This document shows, piece by piece, positions 27,191 to 38,185 of a DNA stretch of 64,000 nucleotides. A program made the position numbers and the translations under genes. How positions within the stretch are numbered: the first letter of the stretch is position 1; every line of letters begins with the position of its first letter. The DNA is from Rhodospirillaceae bacterium. GTDB lineage: Bacteria > Pseudomonadota > Alphaproteobacteria > UBA8366. The stretch spans positions 203,575 through 267,574 of the forward strand of contig PBKG01000002.1 of the NCBI GenBank assembly GCA_002722095.1. Reading direction: 5' to 3'. The notes under the pieces were generated by a model. The model did not search any database. It was not told where the DNA came from and was given only the letters and a program-made list of their open reading frames with translations.

Positions 27191-28337
27191 GTGCGCGCGG
27201 ATTTACAAAATATCGTTGAAGAATTCGAGCAGTCGTTGGAACTGCTGAGGAGGCATCTTTGACCTCGAACAGGCTGAAAAAGATCTCGCGCGGCTAAACG
27301 AGCGCTCGGAAGATCCCAATTTGTGGGACGATCCGGCGGTAGCGCAAAAAGTCATGCGCGAGCGGACTCGCCTTGACGAGGCGATTAACGGTTACCGAAA
27401 ATTGGAGCAGGGCCTTCGGGACAATCTCGAACTGATCGAATTGGCCGAGGCGGAAGGCGATGACGAAGTCGCCACCGAGGCGGAAGCGGCATTGGCCGAG
27501 CTCAAAATCGAAGCCGCACGTCGGCAACTCGAAAGTCTGTTGTCGGGCGAGGCGGACGGTAACGATTGCTATCTTGAAGTTCATGCCGGCGCCGGTGGGA
27601 CCGAGTCCCAGGATTGGGCAGAAATGTTGTCACGCATGTATGCGCGTTGGAGCGATCAGCACGCCTATAAAATCGAGCAGCTTGAAGAAAGTCCCGGCGA
27701 AGAGGCCGGCATAAAATCAGTGACCTTCAAAATTTCCGGCGTCAACGCTTATGGCTGGCTCAAAACCGAAAGCGGCGTGCATCGGCTGGTGCGAATTTCG
27801 CCCTATGATTCCGCGTCCAGGCGCCATACCAGCTTCGCGTCGGTGGGCGTTTATCCGGTGATTGACGATTCGATCGAGATCGAAATCGTCGATAGCGAAT
27901 TGCGTGTCGACACCTACCGGGCTTCCGGTGCCGGTGGCCAGCATGTCAACCGAACCGACAGTGCGGTTCGTATCACCCATGAACCGACCGGTATCGTCGT
28001 CCAGTGTCAGAATGACCGTTCGCAGCATCGCAATCGCGCGACTGCAATGACGATGCTTAAGGCCAGGCTTTACGAACTGGAACTGAAAAAGCGTGAGGAC
28101 AAAGCTGCAGCAGACCACGCAGCCAAAACCGACATTGGTTGGGGACACCAAATTCGTTCTTATGTTTTGCACCCTTATAAGATGGTCAAGGATCTCCGTA
28201 CCTCGGTAGAAAAAAGCAATGCGGAAGCGGTACTTGATGGAGATCTCGACGATTTTCTCGAGGCGGCGCTTGCGGAACGGGTCGCGGGCGCTGGCGGTAG
28301 CAGTGCTGAAACCACCGAAGAACCCAAAAAGTCTTAA
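27191..28337 (+). CDS. prfB: Peptide chain release factor 2, expressed by +1 programmed frameshift
   Basis: Terminates translation at UGA and UAA. The coding sequence is in two frames: GTG at 27191 opens a 23-codon frame ([23 protein letters not shown]) that ends at TGA 27260-27262, and reading continues in +1 from GAC 27261 to the stop at 28337, giving 381 residues. Landmarks are the codon-recognition loop ISPYDS (SPY where E. coli RF2 has SPF) and the catalytic [12 protein letters not shown] (GGQ near 248). The frameshift site is canonical, so this is not a broken gene. The Lys-rich end overlaps the convergent nitroreductase gene by four bases. Confidence 0.96.
27248..27263 (+). promoter_or_regulatory. 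prfB autoregulatory +1 frameshift site
   Basis: The order is AGGAGG (27248-27253), a three-base spacer CAT, then CTT TGA C (27257-27263). A Shine-Dalgarno-like stimulator placed three bases before CUU UGA C is the known design in which low RF2 lets the ribosome slip +1 from CUU onto UUU. Here AGGAGG is an even better anti-SD match than the E. coli AGGGGG. Confidence 0.96.
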
Positions 28338-29581
28338 GTGATCACTACGTCACTTGCAGGTCGCCGCGGGCTGGGATTTGCTTCATAGAAAGCCCTGCCG
28401 ATGCGGAAGGCGAAAGCGCCGTGCCATTTCTCATCACCGATCAGCTCCGCAATTAGACGTCTGTTGCGCGGGTCTTGGCGTCGTTGCAACTCGCGGTCGA
28501 CCATTTTGAATGGTTGATTGAGTGGTTGCACTGCCATGTGCTCAATAGTGCAGATGAGGTGAATTTTTTGCCAAATTCGGCCAAGCCGAATGCATTGCGC
28601 CTTGTTGTAAGGATCTCGCATGCTGAATAGGCCGATTGCGGATGACGTGCCCAAGTGAATATTGCGCGTGGTCTCGAACCAGTTTTCGTCCATCTCGTCA
28701 GGGTCAGGGTCGGGTAGCATTTTTGCGACGGCAAGCGAAAATTTATGCAGCCCTAAAGTGTCGATAGTGGGGCCGTCGCGGAACTTCTCAATTTCGTCTT
28801 GGTTTAGTCTGAGCCAAGCACGTTGTTCGGCCATCATTTCCGTGTCCAGCACCATGTCGCGGGTGGCGCTTAGTATCAGATTATCGATTTGTTGGCGCTG
28901 GCCCCCGGATTCGTAAAACTTCATCTGAATATCGGGATCCGCATTTCCGATGACGGTGAGTTTTTCCAGAAAGGATTTCCGAACGCGGCGTTCCTTATAC
29001 GGGCCGCGATTAGTGCGCCGGCTCGGAATTACCGCATAACGTTTCAAATACCGTTTGCGCGATTTTGTGACATTTAGCTTTGCAGCGAGCGAGAGACCGT
29101 TCTCGCCCGGGCGGGCGGGCAAACGGCCTTGGGCATATTGCAAGGTCGGCGTGAAGCCTTGGGCACGGGCGGTAATGTCCATATTCTCAATCACGCAGCC
29201 GAGGCTGATCCAGAGTTCTCGCATGAACGGATCGTACTTGGAGAGTGCGCGGGTGGTATCCGCATACAAAAGTATGCTGCGCCGGCGAACCGCAAATCGC
29301 CATGGCTGGGTATTATGATTGTTCGACGCCAAAATTCCCGCGCGGACCATCGGCATTAGCGTTTTCGAGCGGTCGGTATTCCAGTCGAGCCAGGGTTTGT
29401 ATGCGGGGCCGGTGCCGGTTTCCCAAACGCCAGTGCGGAACGCCTGAACCGTAATCAAGCCGCCCGCGATCAGTGTAAATCCGCCGCCATAGTGGAGGAT
29501 GTTACGCCGCGTCAGCACTTTTTTGGCCATCGGCATAAAGACGTTACGCGCCGCCGCGCCGATAAAGCGAAATTCGTTCAT
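28334..29581 (-). CDS. Nitroreductase-fold FMN protein, Acg family
   Basis: 415 residues of the Acg/nitroreductase-like group: [20 protein letters not shown] is the flavin-binding signature, with [20 protein letters not shown] after it, and a second half-domain containing [12 protein letters not shown] and [15 protein letters not shown], which resembles the two-domain pseudo-dimer layout. The N-terminus has [19 protein letters not shown], a twin-arginine-like motif plus hydrophobic stretch, so it may be exported or membrane-anchored. Function in this family is largely unknown; flavin sequestration has been proposed for Acg. Confidence 0.75.
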   Translation of the reverse strand: MNEFRFIGAAARNVFMPMAKKVLTRRNILHYGGGFTLIAGGLITVQAFRTGVWETGTGPAYKPWLDWNTDRSKTLMPMVRAGILASNNHNTQPWRFAVRRRSILLYADTTRALSKYDPFMRELWISLGCVIENMDITARAQGFTPTLQYAQGRLPARPGENGLSLAAKLNVTKSRKRYLKRYAVIPSRRTNRGPYKERRVRKSFLEKLTVIGNADPDIQMKFYESGGQRQQIDNLILSATRDMVLDTEMMAEQRAWLRLNQDEIEKFRDGPTIDTLGLHKFSLAVAKMLPDPDPDEMDENWFETTRNIHLGTSSAIGLFSMRDPYNKAQCIRLGRIWQKIHLICTIEHMAVQPLNQPFKMVDRELQRRQDPRNRRLIAELIGDEKWHGAFAFRIGRAFYEANPSPRRPASDVVIT

Positions 29582-29602
29582 GAGTCCGATCTTAACACGG
29601 CT

Positions 29603-30421
29603 TTACGGTGTCTCGGCCAAAGGTTCGTAAAATGAAACAGGCAGTCCCGCTCGGTCACGGCTCTTTCGGTTGAATGGGCGCTTAAGCGTGCCGTTGTAAT
29701 AGCGTCGAACTAAATTTTGAAAATGCTCTGCGGGTTCATGGTTATTCCGTTGACAGATGTGGTCGAACCATTTGTGGCCGATCGCCACGTGGGTAATTTC
29801 GTCGCGATGGATGATGTCGAGGATGGCCGCGCTTTCGTGGTCCTCTGCCTTAGTTAGTTTGTCGATCATTGCCGGTGTGACGTCGAGGCCACGCGCTTCC
29901 AGTACCATGGGAACTATCGCAAGCCGAGCTGACACATCTGCTGCGGTGGACTCCGCAGCTTCCCACAAGCCATCGTGGGCCGGTAGCTCCCCGTAAAAAG
30001 AGCCGAGTGATTGCAAGCGGTCGTTCAGCAAGGTGAAGTGTTTTGCCTCCTCGTCGGCAACCTTTACCCAATCGTCTGCAAATTCGCGCGGCAGATTTTC
30101 CTGCCCAATAAATCGTACGAGAATGTCCCAGGAGAGATCGACCGCATTGAGCTCGATATGTGCAAGCGCATGCAGAAGCGCGATACGGCCAGCGGGATTT
30201 TGCGATATACGCCGCCGCGGCACCTCGCGCGGCGGTGCCAAACGGGGCTGTTGGGGCCGGCCTGGTCGTGATGGTATTTCTCCATCACCGGCCACGCCAA
30301 TCTCATCGATGGTTCCGTCGCGCCAAGCTTTAGCAAGCTGTCGGCTTTTGACAGCCTTTTCCGTTGCGTTGCTGGTCCGAAGTACACCAATGGCTCTTGC
30401 AAGTAGGGTCGGGGCGGTCAT
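29603..30421 (-). CDS. DUF455 family ferritin-like protein
   Basis: 272 residues with ferritin-like di-iron helices: HALAHIELNAVDLSWD, KVADEEAKHFTLLNDRL, VLEARGLDVTPAM and IHRDEITHVAIGHKWF, which supply the paired E/ExxH metal ligands. The family is related in fold to tRNA hydroxylase MiaE but its reaction is not settled. Its start overlaps the glnE stop by four bases (ATGA), so it is co-translated with glnE. Confidence 0.88.
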   Translation of the reverse strand: MTAPTLLARAIGVLRTSNATEKAVKSRQLAKAWRDGTIDEIGVAGDGEIPSRPGRPQQPRLAPPREVPRRRISQNPAGRIALLHALAHIELNAVDLSWDILVRFIGQENLPREFADDWVKVADEEAKHFTLLNDRLQSLGSFYGELPAHDGLWEAAESTAADVSARLAIVPMVLEARGLDVTPAMIDKLTKAEDHESAAILDIIHRDEITHVAIGHKWFDHICQRNNHEPAEHFQNLVRRYYNGTLKRPFNRKSRDRAGLPVSFYEPLAETP

Positions 30422-33390
30422 GCGCCATTGCCCGTATTGCGGCCCGGTTTTTCGATCAGTGTTTCGAAGTGGCTGTAAATGGTGTCGGCTGTCGTCTGCA
30501 TTTTCTCTGTGAGTGCCCCGAAACTCGGGACTCCGCCGGCTTGAGCAAGGATTTCGCGCGGTCCCGAATTACGGCTTTCGTCTTCAAGGCCTTCTTCGGT
30601 GGTGATGCGAAGGACCGACTGTAGATCATACCAAAACCAGAGGCCTTCAATTAGTTCGTCGGCGGTCACTTCATCTAGGAGGCCGTTTTCCTCGAGATTT
30701 TGAAGTGCGATTGCGGCGGTTGGCGATAGGATGCCGGGATTTTGTGACCCGTGGCGTAACTGCAGATATTGGGCGATGAACTCTGCATCGACGAGGCCGC
30801 CCCGCAAATGCTTGATGTCCCAAGATCCGGTTCCCGGAAACTGTTTGGCCATGCGGTTGCGCATTTTCGCGACATCGACGGTCAGCTCTTCAGCGTCACG
30901 GGGACGAGTGAGCTCAGATTTTTGCATGGCTTCCAATTTGTCGACTAAAGAGCGAGGGCCCGCGACGACTCGCGCTCGGCTCAATGCCATATATTCCCAC
31001 GTCCACGCTGAGTCCCGGTAGTAGCGTTCGAAGGAAGCGTAACTCGCGGCGATCGGACCCTTTTCGCCATTTGGCCGCAATCTGGTATCGACGTCGTAGA
31101 GCCTGCCTTCACCGGTCAATGCGGTGAGGGCAGTAATCATCCGTTGAGCAAGACGCATGAAGTAGACATTGGCGCTGAGTGGTTTGGCGCCGTTCGATTG
31201 GTTCTCTTCTGGCGCGTGATCGTAGATGAACACTAGGTCCAAATCCGAACCCCGCATTAATTCCCGGCCACCAAGCTTGCCATAGGCCATCAGCCCTAAA
31301 CCGCCGGTTTCGAAAACGCCGTGGGTGTCGGCAAATTCCGTGGAAACGCATTTCAGCATTGCCTTCAGTATAGTTTCGGCAATATCTGAGAGGAGCGGGC
31401 CGCTATCTCGGCCTTTAACGCTTCCGAGCAGCAGCTGGGTGCCGATTTGAAACTTCTTGTCATTTGCCCACCGCCGCGCGACGTCCAATTTGTCCTGGAA
31501 ATCGCGGCCGCGTTGGATATTCGAAGAGAGTTCTGCACTCAGTGTTTCGACATCTCCGAGCGGCTCGTTGAAGCCCTCAGACAGCACATGATCGAGTAAT
31601 CCTGGATTGCGGCTTAACCAGTCGGCTAATGCCGGAGCATCGCCCATGATGTCTGCGACAAGGTCGAGCACCGGTTGCGAGCTTGCAAAAAGCGACAGCA
31701 ATTGCACGCCGCTTGGGAGAGCACGTAGAAACGCGTCGAAGCGCATCAATGCCCGGTCTGGGTGTGTGCGCGCGCCGAATGTGGTCAGCAGGCTCGGCAT
31801 GAGTTCGGTCAGAATTTGTCGAGCTCGCTCGGTCCGGGTGGCACGATAGCGACCGCGATGCCAATTGCGCACCACTTCGGAAATGGATTCAGGGTCGGAG
31901 AATCCCACCCTCCGCAAGCTTTCCAGCGTATCGGGATCGTCCTCGACGCCCGTGAATACGAGGTTACCTCCGGCCCCTAGATTTTCAGATTCTTCGAATA
32001 ACACTGCGTAATTCGCTTCGACAGTCTCCAGGGTCTGAAGCAGTTTCTTTCGAAAGTCTTCCAGCGTTTTGAAACCGGCAAATTTACCGATCGCTTCCAC
32101 CTCTTCGTCGCCTTTGGGTAACTCGTGAGTTTGGCGGTCGTCGACCATTTGCAAGCGATGCTCCACGAGGCGGAGGAACTGGTAGGCCTCTTCCAAATCC
32201 GATGCCACGTCGGGCTCAATGCGGTTTTCGTTTGCGAGGACGGTGAGGGTTTCCGCCAAACCTCGAGTGCGTAAAGTGGGTATTCGTCCACCCCAGATAA
32301 GCTGTTGAGTTTGAGCGAAAAACTCAATTTCCCGTATTCCGCCTCGACCGACCTTGATGTTGTGGCCGTTGATCGCGATTTTGCCGCCGCCACGATAGGC
32401 GGCGATTTGACGTTTGACCGAATGAATATCTTGAATTGCGGCAAAATCGAGATTTTTGCGCCAGATGAATGGTTGAATTCGCTCAAGGAATTGTTCGCCG
32501 ACTTCGATATCGCCTGCAATCGGTCGGGCGCGGATCATAGCCAGCCGTTCCCAGTTTTGACCGGTGCTTTCGTAGTAGGCGACTGCACTATCTATCGGTA
32601 TCGCAAGAGGGGTGGAGCCGGGATCGGGGCGAATTCTGAAATCCGTTCTAAAGACGTAACCGTCTTCAGTTCGCTCTTCGAGAATCTTGATGATTAGCCG
32701 CGTAAGACGAACCATTTCGCGACCGAGATTTTCCGATTCTTCGATATTCCGACGGCTGGGATCGAAGAGCGCGATCAGATCTATATCGCTCGAATAGTTG
32801 AGTTCGTTCGCGCCGAGTTTGCCGACACCAATTATGGCATAGCCTGCTCGTCGTTCCGGCGCGTGGTCCGGCTCACCGTTACTTGCAAACGAAATCGCGC
32901 CATCGGCGGCGAAGTGGCGTAAACCGAAGCGGATCGCAATGTTGGTCGCGGTATCCGCGAACCGGCTGAGTGTTTCCGTCACTTGTTCTAGCGACCAGTG
33001 ACCGGCGATATCTGCGAGTGCGACTACAATCGCGATTTTTCGTTTGGCACGGCGCAACCCCGACATCAACGCTGTCAGATTTTGCTCCTGACCCAGTTCG
33101 TTTTCCAGTTCTCCCAACAGAGCTTTGGTGGATTCCTCGACGCCTACGGTTACGATTCGGCGAACGAAATCAGGTTCACGTAGCATGGACTGGGTCAAAA
33201 ACGGGCTATTGCCGAAGATTGCTTTTAGCAGTCGTCCTTCATCGCACTCGGCGAGTTGCCTGTAGAAGGAGTCGCCCTCTTTGTCGGCCAACGCGAGCCA
33301 GCGCTCCATACCCACCTCTGCCAGTGCTGGCCGTGCAGGTTGGGGCAGCTGCTTTGCACCATTGAAAAATTTTGCGAATTCATGAACCAC
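30418..33390 (-). CDS. glnE: Bifunctional glutamine synthetase adenylyltransferase/adenylyl-removing enzyme
   Basis: Adjusts glutamine synthetase activity by adding or removing AMP in response to PII. The 990 residues contain two nucleotidyltransferase domains: an N-terminal (deadenylylating) one with GVGKLGANELNYSSDIDLIA near residue 190-205, and a C-terminal (adenylylating) one with YGKLGGRELMRGSDLDLVF near 700-715. A helical regulatory linker lies between them and DUF294-like helices after each. The gene has normal length. It is transcribed with the DUF455 gene. Confidence 0.96.
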   Translation of the reverse strand: MVHEFAKFFNGAKQLPQPARPALAEVGMERWLALADKEGDSFYRQLAECDEGRLLKAIFGNSPFLTQSMLREPDFVRRIVTVGVEESTKALLGELENELGQEQNLTALMSGLRRAKRKIAIVVALADIAGHWSLEQVTETLSRFADTATNIAIRFGLRHFAADGAISFASNGEPDHAPERRAGYAIIGVGKLGANELNYSSDIDLIALFDPSRRNIEESENLGREMVRLTRLIIKILEERTEDGYVFRTDFRIRPDPGSTPLAIPIDSAVAYYESTGQNWERLAMIRARPIAGDIEVGEQFLERIQPFIWRKNLDFAAIQDIHSVKRQIAAYRGGGKIAINGHNIKVGRGGIREIEFFAQTQQLIWGGRIPTLRTRGLAETLTVLANENRIEPDVASDLEEAYQFLRLVEHRLQMVDDRQTHELPKGDEEVEAIGKFAGFKTLEDFRKKLLQTLETVEANYAVLFEESENLGAGGNLVFTGVEDDPDTLESLRRVGFSDPESISEVVRNWHRGRYRATRTERARQILTELMPSLLTTFGARTHPDRALMRFDAFLRALPSGVQLLSLFASSQPVLDLVADIMGDAPALADWLSRNPGLLDHVLSEGFNEPLGDVETLSAELSSNIQRGRDFQDKLDVARRWANDKKFQIGTQLLLGSVKGRDSGPLLSDIAETILKAMLKCVSTEFADTHGVFETGGLGLMAYGKLGGRELMRGSDLDLVFIYDHAPEENQSNGAKPLSANVYFMRLAQRMITALTALTGEGRLYDVDTRLRPNGEKGPIAASYASFERYYRDSAWTWEYMALSRARVVAGPRSLVDKLEAMQKSELTRPRDAEELTVDVAKMRNRMAKQFPGTGSWDIKHLRGGLVDAEFIAQYLQLRHGSQNPGILSPTAAIALQNLEENGLLDEVTADELIEGLWFWYDLQSVLRITTEEGLEDESRNSGPREILAQAGGVPSFGALTEKMQTTADTIYSHFETLIEKPGRNTGNGA

Positions 33391-33460
33391 GCGATGGTTT
33401 TCCTATGCAACCGATTGGCGCGATGCTATTGCTGCAACGGCAACATTTTGGCGAGATACT

Positions 33461-36400
33461 GTGTCGCGACGACGCATAATTATAGTCTTTCAAATCCTTT
33501 CTGGCCTATTGGTGGGCGCCGCAATTCTGTTTGCCATTCTCGCGTGGCGTCTATCTTCATCACCGGTCTCGCTCAACTTTGTTACCCCCTTTATCGAACG
33601 GAATTTCAGCGCCGTCGACAAGTCCTATGTGGTGCGGGTCGAGGATACCGTATTGATCTGGGACGGTTGGCGTCATCCCGCTGACGTTCGTGCGAGGAAT
33701 ATCAAGATATTCAGCCGTGACGGCAAGCTGTTGGTAAGTTTGCCTCAGGTCTCGATAGGGCTTTCGATGCGAGCATTGGTTCAGGGTCGTCTTGCGGTTG
33801 CATCGCTCGGCATTCGTCGATTACGGGCTTCCGTGGCTCGATTTAAGGACGGCAGTTTTACTGTCGGATTGCAGGCGACCGAAGGGGCTGAGCAAAATAT
33901 CGGCGGGCTACTGCAAGGAGTGGCACATGAATTGTCGCGGCCATTCGGTGAGGCCGAAGGCCCACTCGGCTATCTTAAACGTGTCGAAGTCACCGAGTCA
34001 CAATTGACATTCGACGACCGGCAGGCCGGCATTGTCTGGCACTCACCACGTGCCGATATTGTAATGTCTCGAGAATCTGCGGGCCTCAAGACCGACGCAG
34101 CAATCGTTATCGAAGCCCAAAAACGCCGCTCTAATTTGTTCGCACAGTTGGACTACCGTCGGCAAAGCGGCAAGTTTTTGTTACGCACTAGGTTTGAAAA
34201 TTTAAATCCGTCGCTTTTGGCAAGATCCATTTCGGGGTTGGATGACCTTGTCAATTTCAGTATGCCCGTGACGGGCGAAGTTGCTCTCAGTGTTGCCAAG
34301 GACGGCACCCTTCAGAAAATTGGCGGGGGGATAGTCACGCCGATTGGACGGGTCGAGGGAGAATTTGAATTCGCGGGCGGTGGTGATGACGTTGTCGGCC
34401 TCGCACGATTTGAGGCACTGAATGTTGCGGAAATCGCTAAGCGTGTTCCCAGCTTGACGAAGCTTTCCGGGCTTCAGGTGAATTTCAACGGCAGTATTGG
34501 CGGTAAGGGACGGCGTGATGGCCGCATTACCGAACTCGAATTCAATCTTGCGTCCGGCGCGGGCGCCGTAGACGTACCTACACTTTGGCATTCTCCTCGC
34601 CAGGTTAAACAAATTCGTTTTAAAGGCGCCATTCTGAATGATTTTGAGGAAATCGAGCTTGCCGAGGCGATCCTCGATTTTGGTGGGCCGAAAATCGAGG
34701 CCGAAGCCCGGGTCGAACGTATTGGAGGCGAAGCCCGCCTCAAAATGAATGCAAACTTGTTCGAGATGCCGTTTAAATCGCTCGACACATATTGGCCGAA
34801 ACAATTAGCGAAAACCGCGCGCCGTTGGGTCACAACGAATATTCGTTTGGGCTATGCCCGCGAAACCAACTTGCGTTTGATAGGTTGGATGCCGGCTGGC
34901 GATTTCGGGGGATTCAAGGCCTCAAGCGTAAACGGAACCATGCGCTATGACGGGCTTGAAGTGGACTATTGGTCACCCTTGCCAAAAATCAAAGCTGCCG
35001 GCGGTACTGCGACGTTCTCTGCCGAGCGGTTCGATATGGTGATTTCCAGTGGCGATTTGCAGGATATCAAAATCGATCAAGCGCAGGTCAATATGTTCGC
35101 GCTCGATACGGATAACGAACAGATTTCGGTTGATGTCTTGATGCGGGGGCCCTTGAGGACAGCGCTTCAAGTGCTGGATCACAAGCCGCTCCGCTATATA
35201 CGAAAACTCGGACTGTCGTCCGATGATGTAACAGGCCGTTCGACAATCCGCCTCAGGATGGATTTTCCGCTGGATACCAATGTCGATCGCGATCAACTCC
35301 GTGTGCGGTCGAGTGCGACACTAAAGGAGGTTGCATTCGCGCCAGGCCCTTTTGGCCTCGATGTGAAAGACGGTCGTTTCGAATTTAAGATGGTAGACGA
35401 TGAGATGTCGGTCCGGGGACCTGTGCGCCTTAATGATGTTGCAACGGATCTTACTTGGACCGAACACTTTTCCGACAAGCGTAAGATTCGTACAGAGTAC
35501 AAGCTTCGCGCCGAGTTAACCAATAAAGATCGAAAAGCGCTCAAACTCGCCGGTACCGAAATCATTGACGGGCCGATGAGTGCCGACATGAACTATGCGG
35601 TTTTACGCAACGGGCAGCGCCAATTGGTCGCCAATGTTGATTTGACCCGGGCTTCGTTCGAGCAGCCCGACTTCGGTGTTGAGAAAGAGGCGGGCAGGAA
35701 AGCAGTCGCAAACCTGCAAGCGACCCTTGATCAAAAGGGTGCGTTGAAAAAAGTATCGGTGCGACTGGCTGGCGACGAGATCGGGGGAAGTGGTGTGTTG
35801 GCTATCAAGCCAACGTCGGATGAACAGTGGCGTGTGCATCTCAAAAAGGTTTCGATCAAGGATAGGGTTTTTGACGGCACTGTCGCTCGACGAGACGATG
35901 GTGTTTTTACCGGCGACCTGCAGCTTAGCCAGTTCGATATCGCGTCCTTGATGGAAAAGCGTTCGAATGCAAACCCGGACAAAGAGCCCGTTGCACTTAA
36001 TGTTAATGCCAAAATCGATCGACTGAGTTGGGGGGCAAAGCGCAGCCTGCAACAGGTCGACCTTGCCTTGCGTTATGACGGCAATCACGTCCAGAGCTTG
36101 CGCGTCAATGGCGGGGTAGGAAACGACCAGACATTATCAATAGACTTTCAGCCATCTCCGACGGGTTATGCGCTATCCGTTGAGGCCAGCAATTTCGGCG
36201 AGACGCTTAAGGCACTCGATATCGCCGGAAATGTCACCGGTGGTACGTTCAAGATTGAAGCTAAACGGCCGTCTCTGAAAGCGCCGATGGAAGGAAATTT
36301 CTCTGTCGGAAAATATCGTCTGCGCAAGGTGCCGGTATTTGCGCGGATCTTTCAGGTCGCCTCGTTGACAGGAATTGTCGACGCGTTTGATCAAGAGGGG

Positions 36401-36847
36401 CTTGAATTTGAAACGCTCGAAGGTCGGTTCGCGTACAACATAGGGCTTCTGCGTTTGGAAGAAACACGCACCTACGGCTCTTCTATCGGCATCACTACTG
36501 AAGGCACGCTCAATCTTAATAAGGATACCGCGGATCTAGGTGGAGCGGTGATCCCGGCCTACACGGTCAATCGCATCCTTGGTCAAATACCGTTGCTTGG
36601 CCAAATCCTCACCGGTGGCGACAATGAAGGTATGTTCGCCGCGACCTATTCTGTAAAAGGGCCACTGGATGATCCGGACGTCTCGGTGAATCCACTCTCT
36701 GCGTTTGCGCCAGGATTGTTGCGGAAATTCTTTGGAGTTTTCGACAGTCAGACTGGCGATCCCGATGCACCCGAACTGTCGAAACCCGATAAATCGCCGG
36801 CACCCGAAGCGGCACCGGAGTCTGTTGAAGAGCCCGGCGGTCCCTAA
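33461..36847 (+). CDS. Large AsmA-like/YhdP-type envelope protein (DUF3971)
   Basis: 1128 residues: one N-terminal membrane anchor (IVFQILSGLLVGAAILFAIL), then a long beta-rich periplasmic region and a C-terminal AsmA-like part (KYRLRKVPVFARIFQVASL ... TYGSSIGITTEGTLNLNKD ... PAYTVNRILGQIPLLGQIL), ending in an acidic Pro-rich tail. TamB/YhdP/AsmA proteins form hydrophobic grooves thought to move phospholipids to the outer membrane; I infer the same here. The start is GTG 33461. It is divergent from glnE, with 70 bases between starts, and convergent with tyrS. Confidence 0.85.
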   Translation: MSRRRIIIVFQILSGLLVGAAILFAILAWRLSSSPVSLNFVTPFIERNFSAVDKSYVVRVEDTVLIWDGWRHPADVRARNIKIFSRDGKLLVSLPQVSIGLSMRALVQGRLAVASLGIRRLRASVARFKDGSFTVGLQATEGAEQNIGGLLQGVAHELSRPFGEAEGPLGYLKRVEVTESQLTFDDRQAGIVWHSPRADIVMSRESAGLKTDAAIVIEAQKRRSNLFAQLDYRRQSGKFLLRTRFENLNPSLLARSISGLDDLVNFSMPVTGEVALSVAKDGTLQKIGGGIVTPIGRVEGEFEFAGGGDDVVGLARFEALNVAEIAKRVPSLTKLSGLQVNFNGSIGGKGRRDGRITELEFNLASGAGAVDVPTLWHSPRQVKQIRFKGAILNDFEEIELAEAILDFGGPKIEAEARVERIGGEARLKMNANLFEMPFKSLDTYWPKQLAKTARRWVTTNIRLGYARETNLRLIGWMPAGDFGGFKASSVNGTMRYDGLEVDYWSPLPKIKAAGGTATFSAERFDMVISSGDLQDIKIDQAQVNMFALDTDNEQISVDVLMRGPLRTALQVLDHKPLRYIRKLGLSSDDVTGRSTIRLRMDFPLDTNVDRDQLRVRSSATLKEVAFAPGPFGLDVKDGRFEFKMVDDEMSVRGPVRLNDVATDLTWTEHFSDKRKIRTEYKLRAELTNKDRKALKLAGTEIIDGPMSADMNYAVLRNGQRQLVANVDLTRASFEQPDFGVEKEAGRKAVANLQATLDQKGALKKVSVRLAGDEIGGSGVLAIKPTSDEQWRVHLKKVSIKDRVFDGTVARRDDGVFTGDLQLSQFDIASLMEKRSNANPDKEPVALNVNAKIDRLSWGAKRSLQQVDLALRYDGNHVQSLRVNGGVGNDQTLSIDFQPSPTGYALSVEASNFGETLKALDIAGNVTGGTFKIEAKRPSLKAPMEGNFSVGKYRLRKVPVFARIFQVASLTGIVDAFDQEGLEFETLEGRFAYNIGLLRLEETRTYGSSIGITTEGTLNLNKDTADLGGAVIPAYTVNRILGQIPLLGQILTGGDNEGMFAATYSVKGPLDDPDVSVNPLSAFAPGLLRKFFGVFDSQTGDPDAPELSKPDKSPAPEAAPESVEEPGGP

Positions 36848-36865
36848 GCTAACAAGAATGTAACT

Positions 36866-38119
36866 TTATTGTGGCCGCACGAGTGCGTGACGCTTCTTGC
36901 CTGCGGAAAGTTTGATCAGGCCTTGTTCATTGATGTCGGCACTGGAGATCGCCTGAGTTTCGTCGGCGATCTTCTCATCGTTTAACCGTGCCCCGCCCCC
37001 TTTGATAAGCCGCCTGGCTTCACTATTGGAATTGGCGAGGCCGGCGCGTGCCAACAGCATGAAAGCCGGTATTCCATCCTCTAAATCGGTCTTCGGAATG
37101 TCGATTTGAGGCAAGTCTTCACCGAAACCACCCTCGGCGAAAGTTTTATGCGCCGTCTTGGCGGCTGCTTGGGCGGCGTCATTGCCGTGACAAAGCGCTG
37201 TCGCTTCGTTGGCGAGTGCGATCTTGGCGTCATTAATTTCCGCGCCCTCTAGGGCTTCGTAACGTTCGATTTCGGTTTCCGAAAGCTCGGTAAAAAGCCG
37301 CATAAATCGACCGACATCCGCATCTTCGGTGTTTCGCCAGAATTGCCAATAATCATAAGGAGCAAGGCGTTCTTCGTTCAGCCACACCGCGCCAGCAGCA
37401 GTCTTGCCCATCTTCGCGCCACTGGCGGTAGTGATGAGATGCGTGGTGAGCCCGAATAGCTCTTTGCTTTCGATACGTCTTCCGAGCTCTATACCGCTCA
37501 CGATATTCCCCCACTGATCGGATCCGCCCATTTGCAGTCGACAGTCAAACCGTTTCGCAAGTTCGAGAAAGTCGTAAGCCTGTAAAATCATGTAGTTGAA
37601 TTCGAGGAAGCTAAGCGGTTGTTCGCGTTCGAGGCGCATTTTTACCGATTCAAAACCAAGCATCCGGTTTATCGAGAAGTGTCGGCCCACGTCGCGTAGG
37701 AAAGGGATATAGGCGAGTTCGTCTAGCCACTCCGCGTTATTGACTAGGATGGCATCCGTAGGTCCGTCTCCAAAGGTAAGGAAACGCTCAAAGACTCCTT
37801 TGATGCTGGCGATATTGGCGGCGATGTCCGCTTCGCTCAGCAATTGACGGGATTCATCCTTGCCTGACGGATCGCCTACTTTCGTCGTGCCCCCTCCCAT
37901 CAGGACAATCGGCTTGTGACCGGTCTGTTGCAACAGGCGGAGAAGCATGATCGGTACCAGGCTGCCCACATGCAGCGAGTCCGCGGTCGCGTCGAACCCG
38001 ATATAGGCGCTGATCGGTCCGTCCGAGGCGAGTTCGTCCAGCCCTTCGCGATCGGTGCAGTCGCTGATGTAACCGCGTGCTTCGGCGCGTTGCAGAAATT
38101 CAGACGTGTAATCGGTCAT
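36866..38119 (-). CDS. tyrS: Tyrosyl-tRNA synthetase
   Basis: Charges tRNA-Tyr. The 417-residue class I enzyme has the HIGH-type motif in [13 protein letters not shown] (near 50), a KMSKS-type motif [13 protein letters not shown] (near 236), the Tyr-binding segment [24 protein letters not shown] split by the fold, and a C-terminal S4 RNA-binding domain ([19 protein letters not shown]). Length and layout are those of the eubacterial TyrRS. It is divergent from anmK. Confidence 0.97.
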   Translation of the reverse strand: MTDYTSEFLQRAEARGYISDCTDREGLDELASDGPISAYIGFDATADSLHVGSLVPIMLLRLLQQTGHKPIVLMGGGTTKVGDPSGKDESRQLLSEADIAANIASIKGVFERFLTFGDGPTDAILVNNAEWLDELAYIPFLRDVGRHFSINRMLGFESVKMRLEREQPLSFLEFNYMILQAYDFLELAKRFDCRLQMGGSDQWGNIVSGIELGRRIESKELFGLTTHLITTASGAKMGKTAAGAVWLNEERLAPYDYWQFWRNTEDADVGRFMRLFTELSETEIERYEALEGAEINDAKIALANEATALCHGNDAAQAAAKTAHKTFAEGGFGEDLPQIDIPKTDLEDGIPAFMLLARAGLANSNSEARRLIKGGGARLNDEKIADETQAISSADINEQGLIKLSAGKKRHALVRPQ

Positions 38120-38185
38120 GCGGGCCCTTTAGCATAATCGCCGAAAACCGACAACGAAGCGGTTGCGGGATGGTATGGTCGCGCC

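Noticed and set aside
27191..27263. prfB read as a frameshifted pseudogene
   Set aside because: The TGA lies exactly in the conserved AGGAGG-NNN-CTTTGAC context, so it is programmed recoding.
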